The position numbers and the translations under genes are program-made. From Phycisphaerae bacterium (lineage in GTDB: Bacteria > Planctomycetota > Phycisphaerae > UBA1845), in the NCBI GenBank assembly GCA_028282665.1, contig JANQHN010000127.1, positions 1 through 41,585 on the forward strand: a DNA stretch of 41,585 nt, in the 5' to 3' direction. Positions 16,968-24,642 of the stretch are shown piece after piece (the stretch's first letter is position 1; each line of letters starts with the position of its first letter). Below the pieces are notes generated by a model that was not told where the DNA came from, ran no database searches, and saw nothing but the letters and a program-made list of their open reading frames with translations.

Positions 16968-17263
16968 GCCCGTCAGTATCGCCGGTAAAAGCATGGGCTG
17001 CAACGCTTCTGGAACAAAGCCTAACCTATAGCAGTTTCAATCCAAACGTAGCGTCGAATGTCGACTTTCCGGCAGTACAAAAACGATACTGAACGCTACA
17101 CCTGACTAGAGCTTGCCTAGTGCGCTCCCAAATCGCGGGTGACGCGCCTCCCCTCCCGCGCGCGTCACCCGCCTTCGCATACGATCGACTTCAACATTGC
17201 TTGATCCACACGCTTTCAGCTACAACGACGAACAGCGTTCAAGCAAGCGATCGTTATGAAAGA
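16968..17263. other. Intergenic region with strong GC-rich hairpin
   Basis: About 296 bases between the methyltransferase start and a small leftward open frame. The only prominent element is the 12-bp inverted repeat at 17135-17172, listed separately. I find no convincing gene or promoter, though the methyltransferase promoter must lie here. Confidence 0.4.
17135..17172. repeat. Perfect 12-bp inverted repeat with 14-nt loop
   Basis: GCGGGTGACGCG at 17135-17146 is exactly complementary to CGCGTCACCCGC at 17161-17172, with a pyrimidine-rich 14-nt loop. The stem is very stable in RNA on either strand. Neither side carries a T-tract, so it is not a canonical intrinsic terminator. It could end transcription of the small leftward gene at 17264-17389, protect an mRNA end, or serve as a protein-binding dyad. 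Confidence 0.8.
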
Positions 17264-17389
17264 TCAACCGGGCAAAGCGATCGGGAGGCTAACCGGTCTG
17301 AAGTTTACACCCTCAGCTTCCGCGACAATAGCCAAACACCAGATGCACGCGATGACAAGACAAACGGTCAGGGCAATTCTGCGGAACAT
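17264..17389 (-). CDS. Small membrane or secreted peptide (41 residues)
   Basis: A 41-codon open frame starting at ATG 17389 with AAAGGA placed 5 nt upstream, the best ribosome site in this region. The product starts with MFRRIALTVCLVIACIWCLA, a basic N-terminus followed by one hydrophobic helix, then VAEAEG and a short tail ending LPIALPG. It could be a single-pass peptide, or a signal peptide with cleavage after AEA leaving about 15 residues. I recognise no family. It lies downstream of the CYTH gene on the same strand, with 194 nt between. A strong hairpin follows 92 nt after its stop. Confidence 0.45.
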   Translation of the reverse strand: MFRRIALTVCLVIACIWCLAIVAEAEGVNFRPVSLPIALPG

Positions 17390-17583
17390 CGAAATCCTTT
17401 CCGATGAGAGTCTTCCTTGACACTTTGTGACGACTTGTACCTGTTTAGGTGAAAGGCGATTATGCCATGCCATGAGGGATCGTCAAGCGAATTGAAATAC
17501 AATTACAGCCATCAATAGCGATCATACAATCACCCGATCAAGCACCAACTGAACCGCAACGCGACCGTGCAAAACCACGACAA

Positions 17584-18147
17584 TCAGAGGCGCAAATCAC
17601 GGTCTTCGATACCGTGTGCATAACAGTATTCGAGCAATAGTTGGATGTATGATTCGGGAATGTGGGACTCACCTTCCAGACCCAGCTCTTTTTGAACCTG
17701 AAACACGGCGTGCTCATCCGTACCTTCGATTTCAACAAACCGGCCAATCATCGGCGCAACGTCCAACTCCACCTGACAGCGTTGAAAATGCCAACTTTCC
17801 CGCCTTTTCTCATAGGCCATCACAGACACGAAATCGAGCATGCGCAATATGTGTTGTGCATTCTCAGCATCGTCCACCGCGATTTCGCGCTCCTCACGCG
17901 ACTTAAAAGTGCTTGCTGCAATCTGCCCTTTAACGGTCATGGTAGCCTGCACTGGCTCGCCTTCCTCAACATCCACCGTGCGAATGCGCAACCCGATCCC
18001 CAAACGATGCAGGGCACCGTCTCGACGATCATAGATGATGTTGCGTTCGATCCCCCGCCGAACGAACATGCCGCCTGCATCCCGCAATCTTCGCCGGATC
18101 ACTTCATGATCACTGACGTGGAGTTTTGCCTCGATCTCGTAGCACAT
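17584..18147 (-). CDS. CYTH domain protein (CyaB-like, class IV adenylyl cyclase / triphosphatase fold)
   Basis: A 187-residue triphosphate-tunnel enzyme. The ATG at 18147 directly precedes the signature ExExK motif (CYEIEAK, residues 2-8), so upstream starts in the same frame are rejected. Other tunnel residues follow: LGIGLRIRTVD, ATMTVKGQ, SREEREIAVD and WHFQRCQVELDVAPMIGRFVEIEG. This pattern fits CyaB/ThiTPase-type CYTH proteins that act on ATP, thiamine triphosphate or inorganic triphosphate; the substrate cannot be told from sequence. It lies 133 nt downstream of leuS on the same strand. Confidence 0.85.
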   Translation of the reverse strand: MCYEIEAKLHVSDHEVIRRRLRDAGGMFVRRGIERNIIYDRRDGALHRLGIGLRIRTVDVEEGEPVQATMTVKGQIAASTFKSREEREIAVDDAENAQHILRMLDFVSVMAYEKRRESWHFQRCQVELDVAPMIGRFVEIEGTDEHAVFQVQKELGLEGESHIPESYIQLLLEYCYAHGIEDRDLRL

Positions 18148-18280
18148 GAAATGCCCGCCTTCGAACGTCACGATGGAAAATCGCAGCATTGAAAACCGCA
18201 ATTTCGCGAATATGTCGAATCCAACGCAAAAACACGTGTGCTGTGCATGGACTGACGCCACGCTACGGGCCATCGCCCCA

Positions 18281-21200
18281 TCAGTTAGCAACGATATTAA
18301 CGAGCCTGCCCTTCACGACGATAACCTTCCGCACCGTCTTACCCTGCAACAGGCTTTGTATTTTTGCGTCCGCCATCGCTACTTTTTCGAGCGTCTTTTC
18401 GTCAGCATCTACATGCACGGTGATTCGCGCTTTCACCTTGCCCATAATCTGCACTGCGACTTCCACCTCGTCATCTTTCGCGAGCGTTTCATCGTGCACA
18501 GGCCAGGGTTCGTAAGCTAACGTTTTGCCATGCCCCAAACGTGCCCAAAGCTCCTCCGCAAGATGCGGCGCGAAAGGTGAAACCAGCAGCACAAACGGTT
18601 CGATCACCTTGCGAGGCCTCTTGCCCAATTTGGTCATACCGTTCACAAAGTCGAACAAAGCTGCGATAGCGGTGTTTAGCTTGAGCTGTTCCAGTTCTTC
18701 CGTTACACGTTTGATCGTACCATGCAGCAGACGAAGCGCCTCATCGCTCGGCTCAACATCGACAAGATCTACGGAATTTTCACCCGTAAATTCGTCGACG
18801 ACCAACCGCCAGATTCGTTGGTTCAACCGGAAAAGTCCGGGGACATCCTGCGTGTTCCACGGCTTGGCGGCGTCCAGCGGTCCCATGTACATCTCGTACA
18901 TGCGAAAGGTATCTGCCCCATACTCCGCGATGATCGAATCGGGGTTTACCACATTCTTTAACGACTTGCTCATCTTTGCGACAACGCGGGCGACTGGCTC
19001 GCCGCCTTCCTGCTCGACGAGGCGCTTCACATCCTCCTCGGGTAAATCGTCATTGACAAAGTGCATACACTGATCATCAGTAAGCGGCGTGATCGAACCG
19101 TCCGCCTCCTGCAAGCCCAATTGCTTGGGAGCGACCACCGTACCGCGCGACGTTCGCGCAGCGAAGCTCTGGATCATACCCTGATTGAATAACCGCTGAA
19201 ACGGTTCACGCGTCGAGACATGCCCCAGATCGAACAGCACTTTATGCCAGAACCGCGCATACAGCAGGTGCAATACCGCGTGCTCGGCTCCGCCGACATA
19301 CAGGTCGATCGGCATCCAGTACCGCTCTGCCTCGCTCGCGCAAAAGATATCGCTATTGTGTGGATCGATGAATCGCAGGTAATACCAACACGAACCCGCC
19401 CACTGCGGCATGGTGTTTAAATCGCGCCGCCAGTCTTTTCCATCTCGCTCGACAGTAGCCCACGCTTTTGCGCGCCCCAACGGCGGTTCGGGCACTGAGT
19501 CCGAATCACCCTCCACGGGAGTCGGTTTGAAATTGTCCATCGGCGGCAATTCAACGGGCAGTTCCGACTCATCCAGCCCGATCGTCTCGCCATCCTCGCC
19601 GTGCAGGACCGGGAAAGGTTCGCCCCAGTACTTTTGCCTGCTGAAGATCCACTCGCGAAGTTTGTAATTAACCGCCGTCCGTCCCACGCAGCGAGATTCG
19701 AGCCATTTGGTAATCTTCGTTTTACACTCTGCGGTGGACATGCCATCGAACTGCTGCGAATTTATGGCTACCCCCTGATCCACAAACACCTCGACGAAAG
19801 ACTCAGGCGACTTACGGTAAGCATCACGAAGATCCCGCATGCTGGCTTCGCTAAGTACGTCAACGTCTTGCAAATCCGCAGGTCGAATCTCCTCTTGGGC
19901 GAGCCATTCATCCGTAGGCATCACCACAGGTATGATCCGCAGATCAAACGCCTTCGCAAATTCGCAATCGCGCGTGTCATGCCCCGGCACCGCCATGATC
20001 GCCCCCGTTCCGTATCCCATCAATACGTAATCGGCGATCCAAATGGGAATCTCCTTGCCATTGACCGGATTGATCGCGTACGCACCGGTGAAGACGCCGG
20101 TCTTCTCCTTGGTGTCGGCTGTGCGGTCCAATTCAGACTTGTTCCGCGCCTGTGCGACGTAAGTCTCCACCTCGCCCTTGCGCTCATCGGTGATGATTTC
20201 CCCAACAAGCGGATGCTCGGGCGCAAGCACCATGTACGTCGCGCCGAACAGCGTATCTGGCCGAGTCGTGTAGACCTTAATTGAACGCGGGAAGTCAGAG
20301 AACACCGGCTGGTCCGCGCATGAACCGCACAGGCACTTCCACTCGCCTCCTTCGACCGCCCAATCTTTCGCCAGCGGGAAGATCACTTCCGCACCGGTGC
20401 TGCGTCCGACCCAGTTGCGCTGCATGAGTTTAATCGGCTCGGGCCAATCCAAATCATCCAAATCATTGAGCAACCGATCGCCATAGCGCGTAATGCGCAG
20501 CATCCATTGCCGCAACGGCCGCCGATAAACCGGGTGATTACCACGCTCGCTTCGACCGTCATTTGTAACCTCTTCATTCGCGAGGACCGTCCCCAATGCC
20601 GGGCACCAATTCACTGCCACTTCATCAATGAAGGCAAGACGCTGATTGTTGACTGCTTGGCGTCGTTCGGCTTTCGAAAGATCCACCCACTCGCGTCGTG
20701 GCGTTTCTTTGTCACGCACGAGCTCAAGGTCAGCATCCACGCCCCATGCACCGGATTTAAACTGGGCAACCAGCTCTTCGATTGGCGTGGCTCTGCCAAT
20801 GGTTTGGTTGCCCTGTGGATCGGTCCATTCGAGTTGATCGTCATACCAGCTTTTGAACATCTGGAGGAAGATCCACTGCGTATGTTTGTAGTAATCAGGT
20901 TCGCATGTGGCGACTTCGCGGCTCCAGTCGTAGCTGAAGCCGAACATCTTGAGCTGACGACGGTAAGTTTCGATATTCGCGCGCGTCGTATCGGCGGGGT
21001 GAACATTGTGCTCGATGGCATATTGCTCCGCGGGCAGACCGAAGGCGTCGAATCCCATCGGATGCAGCACGTTAAATCCGCGCATCCGTTTGTAACGGCA
21101 GATGATGTCCGTCGCGCAATAACCAAGCGGGTGCCCCACATGAAGCCCGGCCCCGCTGGGGTAAGGGAACATGTCGAGCACGTAGTACTTGGGCTTGCTC

Positions 21201-21331
21201 GTGTCCGCTCCACAATCGCTGGGGTTTAGAACTTTGAACGTCTCGTGTTCCTGCCAATAACGCTGCCATTTGGCTTCAATTTCGGTGAAGTTGTAGCGTC
21301 CGCGCTTCTCAATTCGCTCGGTACCAGACAT
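18281..21331 (-). CDS. leuS: Leucyl-tRNA synthetase
   Basis: Class I synthetase charging tRNA-Leu with leucine. The HIGH-type motif is HVGH (residues 64-67) inside MFPYPSGAGLHVGHPLGY; KMSKS occurs near residue 785 followed by LKNVVNPD. The editing CP1 domain is present (TTRPDTLFGATYMVLAPEHP; VPGHDTRDCEFAKAF), and the tRNA-binding C-terminal domain ends in KGRLVNIVAN. At 1016 residues it is about 150 longer than E. coli LeuS. Extra segments occur near 170-230, 325-345 and 770-785. ATG 21331 gives MSGTERIEKRGRYNF and is preferred to the in-frame TTG 21358. The CYTH gene follows downstream. Confidence 0.95.
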   Translation of the reverse strand: MSGTERIEKRGRYNFTEIEAKWQRYWQEHETFKVLNPSDCGADTSKPKYYVLDMFPYPSGAGLHVGHPLGYCATDIICRYKRMRGFNVLHPMGFDAFGLPAEQYAIEHNVHPADTTRANIETYRRQLKMFGFSYDWSREVATCEPDYYKHTQWIFLQMFKSWYDDQLEWTDPQGNQTIGRATPIEELVAQFKSGAWGVDADLELVRDKETPRREWVDLSKAERRQAVNNQRLAFIDEVAVNWCPALGTVLANEEVTNDGRSERGNHPVYRRPLRQWMLRITRYGDRLLNDLDDLDWPEPIKLMQRNWVGRSTGAEVIFPLAKDWAVEGGEWKCLCGSCADQPVFSDFPRSIKVYTTRPDTLFGATYMVLAPEHPLVGEIITDERKGEVETYVAQARNKSELDRTADTKEKTGVFTGAYAINPVNGKEIPIWIADYVLMGYGTGAIMAVPGHDTRDCEFAKAFDLRIIPVVMPTDEWLAQEEIRPADLQDVDVLSEASMRDLRDAYRKSPESFVEVFVDQGVAINSQQFDGMSTAECKTKITKWLESRCVGRTAVNYKLREWIFSRQKYWGEPFPVLHGEDGETIGLDESELPVELPPMDNFKPTPVEGDSDSVPEPPLGRAKAWATVERDGKDWRRDLNTMPQWAGSCWYYLRFIDPHNSDIFCASEAERYWMPIDLYVGGAEHAVLHLLYARFWHKVLFDLGHVSTREPFQRLFNQGMIQSFAARTSRGTVVAPKQLGLQEADGSITPLTDDQCMHFVNDDLPEEDVKRLVEQEGGEPVARVVAKMSKSLKNVVNPDSIIAEYGADTFRMYEMYMGPLDAAKPWNTQDVPGLFRLNQRIWRLVVDEFTGENSVDLVDVEPSDEALRLLHGTIKRVTEELEQLKLNTAIAALFDFVNGMTKLGKRPRKVIEPFVLLVSPFAPHLAEELWARLGHGKTLAYEPWPVHDETLAKDDEVEVAVQIMGKVKARITVHVDADEKTLEKVAMADAKIQSLLQGKTVRKVIVVKGRLVNIVAN

Positions 21332-21368
21332 CGCTTGAGTTGCCTCTCGAATACGCAAAAACCGTCAA

Positions 21369-21620
21369 TTACTGCTTGTGGACAATCCGGATGAGTCTAG
21401 CAGGGCGTTGACGATACGCAAACCAAAGCACAGCTATACCTATGAGCCTCATAACAAATCCACTGCGGGAAACATCATTACAGTGCGTACCCACGTCACC
21501 GTCGAGACAGTTGCCAATCTCGCCCTCTCGCATCGCCATGCACGCACCATTTGTGTTCACATGCCCGCCGGTGTTGTCGGATTCGGTCGCAACATCGCTT
21601 CTGCTGTTGTTTCCCGCCAT
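21369..21620 (-). CDS. Possible small membrane protein upstream of leuS (83 residues)
   Basis: An open frame on the leuS strand, starting at ATG 21620 and stopping 37 nt before the leuS ATG. The first 50 residues are polar with several Cys, Asn and Asp; near the end a hydrophobic stretch FVMRLIGIAVLWFAY is followed by a basic tail (RQRPARLIRIVHKQ). That layout suits a tail-anchored small protein. There is no clear Shine-Dalgarno, and a plus-strand frame is open over the same bases, so it may be spurious. It would overlap the promoter region of the zinc-ribbon gene on the other strand. Confidence 0.3.
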   Translation of the reverse strand: MAGNNSRSDVATESDNTGGHVNTNGACMAMREGEIGNCLDGDVGTHCNDVSRSGFVMRLIGIAVLWFAYRQRPARLIRIVHKQ

Positions 21621-21656
21621 TTGTGTGGCTAAAATCTTCACGCGAGGAGTTTTGAC

Positions 21657-22571
21657 GTGAACGATGTGCCCATACCGGCCTCGCCGGATGCCAACCGAAA
21701 CCTCGATCCTAATTACGAACCGCCACCCGGTGACCACGCCCTGGAAATCGCCGCTCGAGCCGGACTCGGACCTTTAAGCCCCCTGAGGGCTGAGGTATGG
21801 CATGGACAGGCACGACCGTGTGTCTCCTGCGGTCAGTTAGTCAAACGCAACGCCACGATTTGTCATTACTGCGACCAGAACCTGGGCGACGACATGCTGA
21901 GGAAAATGCGGGCTCACGCGGGACCGTGGTATGTCCTCGAACACGTCAGGCCTTTTCCAGGCGTAACGTTGGAGCGAATCGTTCGTCAAATTCGTCGAGG
22001 CGTGATTGAGGAGACATCCATCGTCCGAGGACCGGAAACGAACCACCAATGGCGTTTTGCAGTGGAGACGCCGGGTCTGTGTCGATTTTTCGGCAAGTGT
22101 TGGCGTTGCCACCAAAGCGTCGAACTTGAAGAATCTCACTGCTCCGAGTGTGGCGTCCCGTTGGGTTTCGGCATTCGTCCGGGCGCAACCGAAGGAATCG
22201 CCGCCTCAGCACAAAACACCGACACGGCATCGGAGGATTCGGCGCACGAAGGTCGGCGTATTGAATCTCCGGCAACGTTCATCTCAGAGGATGAGGAAGA
22301 ACAAGCGGTTCGTGACGCAGAACGTGAACTGCAAGAATCAGCACAAACCGCAATTGAAACTGAACAACCGGCTGTGCCCGCGGAGAACCAACAGACTCGC
22401 GAATGGGAAAAATTAACCTATGCCGTCAAAAAAGCCAGCTCCGCACCCCGGGAAGAGCACGTCCCCCGAGTAATGGGAATCCGAGCAACGTGGATTGCAA
22501 TTATCCTGCTCATTCTGGCAATGATAGTGCTTGGCGTAATGCAAACGCTCCGCGAACAGAGCATTTCCTGA
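21657..22571 (+). CDS. Double zinc-ribbon protein with GYF-like domain and C-terminal membrane anchor
   Basis: A 304-residue protein starting at GTG 21657 with AGGAG 7 nt upstream. A first zinc ribbon uses C55, C58, C69 and C72 (CVSCG...CHYC); the segment at about 89-140 (GPWYVLEHVRPFPG...QWRFAVETPG) resembles a GYF_2-type domain; a second ribbon uses C148, C151, C162 and C165. An acidic, Glu/Gln-rich linker (about 185-265) leads to one transmembrane helix (about 277-297, WIAIILLILAMIVLGV) and a short tail. So it is a tail-anchored cytoplasmic protein. No enzyme motif is seen; a role in protein-protein contacts at the membrane is inference. It converges with gcvH, 60 nt apart. Confidence 0.75.
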   Translation: MNDVPIPASPDANRNLDPNYEPPPGDHALEIAARAGLGPLSPLRAEVWHGQARPCVSCGQLVKRNATICHYCDQNLGDDMLRKMRAHAGPWYVLEHVRPFPGVTLERIVRQIRRGVIEETSIVRGPETNHQWRFAVETPGLCRFFGKCWRCHQSVELEESHCSECGVPLGFGIRPGATEGIAASAQNTDTASEDSAHEGRRIESPATFISEDEEEQAVRDAERELQESAQTAIETEQPAVPAENQQTREWEKLTYAVKKASSAPREEHVPRVMGIRATWIAIILLILAMIVLGVMQTLREQSIS

Positions 22572-22631
22572 CAGCTTCGCCGCCAGTCGCTGCAACTCCC
22601 CGCGCGATTGACTGCTCGAAGACCAACGAAC

Positions 22632-23018
22632 TTAGCTCTGCTTAAGAAATACCTCGTATTCCTTCGCGTCCATCAGCGCCTTGATGGGTGCGATCGAATC
22701 TGATTTGATCTTGAGAATCCAACCCTCTTCGTGCGCATCGTCGTTGATCAATTCAGGGTGATCGACGAGCGCGGCGTTTACCTCCGCCACCTCGCCGCCC
22801 ACGGCAGTGAAAATCTCGGAAGTAGCTTTGACCGACTCGACTTCACCCACCACGTCGCCCGCGTTAACTGCGGAACCCACTTCGGGAACATCCACGAACG
22901 TAATGTCGGTCAGTTCGTCAGCGGCGTGTTGAGTAATGCCCATGGTGACGAACTCGCCTTCCACCAAAAACCATTCATGCGACTCGGAGTACTTTCGGTC
23001 GGTCGGGAAACCCATCAT
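22632..23018 (-). CDS. gcvH: Glycine cleavage system H protein
   Basis: Lipoyl carrier that shuttles the methylamine group between the P, T and L proteins of glycine cleavage. The 128-residue product has the full H-protein fold: KYSESHEWF near the start, GITQHAADELTDITFVDVP, and the lipoylation site ESVKATSEIF with Lys64. The C-terminal NDDAHEEGWILKIK is also typical. Two adjacent ATGs (23018 and 23015) follow a GGAAGGG site; the second has the better spacing (7 nt). It lies 215 nt downstream of gcvT on the same strand. gcvP is not in the window. Confidence 0.95.
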   Translation of the reverse strand: MMGFPTDRKYSESHEWFLVEGEFVTMGITQHAADELTDITFVDVPEVGSAVNAGDVVGEVESVKATSEIFTAVGGEVAEVNAALVDHPELINDDAHEEGWILKIKSDSIAPIKALMDAKEYEVFLKQS

Positions 23019-23182
23019 CTAGCCCTTCCGTGCTATGGATCGTCTTGCTTGCTCTCGTTCGTTCTTTTACCGGCGTCAGATCGTTGAATGTACTTCCAAT
23101 TGGTAGAACCATTCCTGATCCAAGCCGATTTTCCATTCCATTCGCGGTTGATCGAACTCGACATCGCGCCGCGCGAGGGTTT

Positions 23183-23211
23183 TGACTACAACACGTCCCC
23201 GTACATGTCAA
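23183..23211 (-). promoter_or_regulatory. Candidate separate promoter for gcvH
   Basis: On the minus strand a perfect TTGACA (23206-23211) is followed after 17 bases by TAGTCA (23183-23188), in the 215-base gap between gcvT and gcvH. The -10 is weak. The unusually long gap for a two-gene operon makes an internal promoter plausible. No glycine riboswitch pattern was recognised. Confidence 0.25.
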
Positions 23212-23233
23212 GAACCCATTTTTCAACAATGTG

Positions 23234-24340
23234 TTACTTTTTTGGTCTTTTGTAGAATGGCAGTGCAACAACGCTTGCGGCGACGCGTTTGCGCCCCAAT
23301 TCGATCTCGACTTCAGTACCGACTTCGCTGCAAGCGGCATCGATCAAGGCCATCGCGATGCTCTTCCCCAGCGTAGGACTGAACGTTCCGCTGGTAATCT
23401 CGCCAATCCGGCCTCCTGCCCCAAAAACCTCATGATGCTGTCTAGCAATCCGCTTGCCTTCCAATTCCAAACCCACGATCTTGCGTTTAAGGCCGTTTTG
23501 ATTGCGTTCCCGCATTGGCTCGACACCAATAAAATCCTTACTCAAGTCGACCGCCCACGCCTGACCGGCAGTAAGAGAATCAATGCCTTCGTTCATCTCA
23601 TGACCGTATAGCGGCATGCCCGCCTCAAGCCGCAAAGTATCCCGAGCGCCCAACCCTGCCGGTTTGACTAGGGGATGTGGATCGGTCGGCGTGCCTAGCA
23701 AACGAGGCATTAACATTTTCGCTATGCCTGCAGGCAGTACCACTTCGAACCCATCCTCGCCCGTGTATCCCGTACGGTAAACGTAAAGCGATAGGCCCAT
23801 CATCTCGAATTTTTTGAAACGGTACCGCTTGATCGAAGTGAGATCTGCACCCACCATCGACTCGGCGAGTTCCACCGTCTTGGGCCCTTGCACCGCAATC
23901 ATCGCCGTATCACTGGTCTCGTCATGCAAAATAACTTCAAATTCGCCCTGGTGATTCGCGAGCCACGCGGCAATCTTGTCGCGGTTGGAGGCGTTGCAAA
24001 CAACGCCCCAGTCCTCTTCTTCGAAGCAGGTCACGATAACGTCGTCCAGGATTCCTCCGTCGTCCTGACAGATGTGTCCGTAGAAACACCGCCCGGGCTC
24101 GGGAAGGAGTTTGCGGGTGCAAAGGCGGTTCAAGAATGCTTCGCTTTTTGCTCCGCGAATGCGCAGTCTGCCCATGTGCGAAACGTCGAACACACTGGCC
24201 TGAGTACGTGTGTGGACGTGTTCCTCAACGATGCCAGCGTACTGCACGGGCATGGACCAGCCCGCGAACTCGACCATTTTGGCGCCCCATTCCACATGGA
24301 CGTCGTAGATCGGCGTCTTTTTCAACGACTCGTCTGCCAT
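23234..24340 (-). CDS. gcvT: Glycine cleavage system T protein (aminomethyltransferase)
   Basis: Transfers the methylene group from the aminomethyl-lipoyl H protein to tetrahydrofolate, releasing ammonia. The 368-residue protein is standard length. Signatures are KMVEFAGWSMPVQY near 21-34, ASVFDVSHMGRLRIRG, the folate-binding region (YTGEDGFEVVLP), and GLGARDTLRLEAGMPLYGHE; Asp in GARDTLR belongs to the conserved core. The C-terminal barrel has GRIGEITSGTFSPTLGKSIA. ATG 24340 starts MADESLKKTPIYDVH. gcvH follows after 215 nt. The upstream gap carries a palindrome (24496-24508) but no riboswitch that I can recognise. Confidence 0.94.
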   Translation of the reverse strand: MADESLKKTPIYDVHVEWGAKMVEFAGWSMPVQYAGIVEEHVHTRTQASVFDVSHMGRLRIRGAKSEAFLNRLCTRKLLPEPGRCFYGHICQDDGGILDDVIVTCFEEEDWGVVCNASNRDKIAAWLANHQGEFEVILHDETSDTAMIAVQGPKTVELAESMVGADLTSIKRYRFKKFEMMGLSLYVYRTGYTGEDGFEVVLPAGIAKMLMPRLLGTPTDPHPLVKPAGLGARDTLRLEAGMPLYGHEMNEGIDSLTAGQAWAVDLSKDFIGVEPMRERNQNGLKRKIVGLELEGKRIARQHHEVFGAGGRIGEITSGTFSPTLGKSIAMALIDAACSEVGTEVEIELGRKRVAASVVALPFYKRPKK

Positions 24341-24642
24341 GACTCACATCCCGGAAAGAGTAAGGCGGTGCGGCTTTGCAAGTTAGTGCCCGAGCCTCAC
24401 ACCGCGTGAAGAAAGCCTTAAATTAGGTACGCATTCGGGCCATGTCAACCAACTGCAGACCACTCGCGTGCGTTCACTCCCAAACAACAACAACCGTGGA
24501 AGTTCCACAAACAAAACGTCGATAGGCCTTGCTGTGAAAAAAGAACGGAGAACCCCGATCGCACCAGATCGAGGCTCTCCGCTTGTTGTAAGTCCGCATC
24601 GCACGCATTACTGCGGCATGTTCAGAATTTAAGCGAACAAAG
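24341..24642. other. Intergenic region between gcvT and the giant secreted protein gene
   Basis: A 302-base gap upstream of gcvT and downstream of the giant gene; both are leftward. It holds the intrinsic terminator of the giant gene (24537-24582) and a 13-base palindrome GTGGAAGTTCCAC at 24496-24508 that could be an operator for gcvT. No coding frame is supported. Confidence 0.5.
24537..24582 (-). terminator. Intrinsic terminator of the giant secreted protein gene
   Basis: On the minus strand, about 60 nt after the stop codon, a stem of some 16 pairs with one or two mismatches (GCGGAGAGCCTCGATC opposite GATCGGGGTTCTCCGT) closes a 6-nt loop and is followed by TCTTTTTT. This is a textbook Rho-independent terminator. 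Confidence 0.88.

Noticed and set aside
19601-20284. 227-codon plus-strand open frame within leuS
   Set aside because: Antisense to the conserved editing domain of leucyl-tRNA synthetase.
24341-24536. Glycine riboswitch upstream of gcvT
   Set aside because: I looked for the conserved aptamer pattern on the minus strand and could not recognise it; a covariance search would be decisive.
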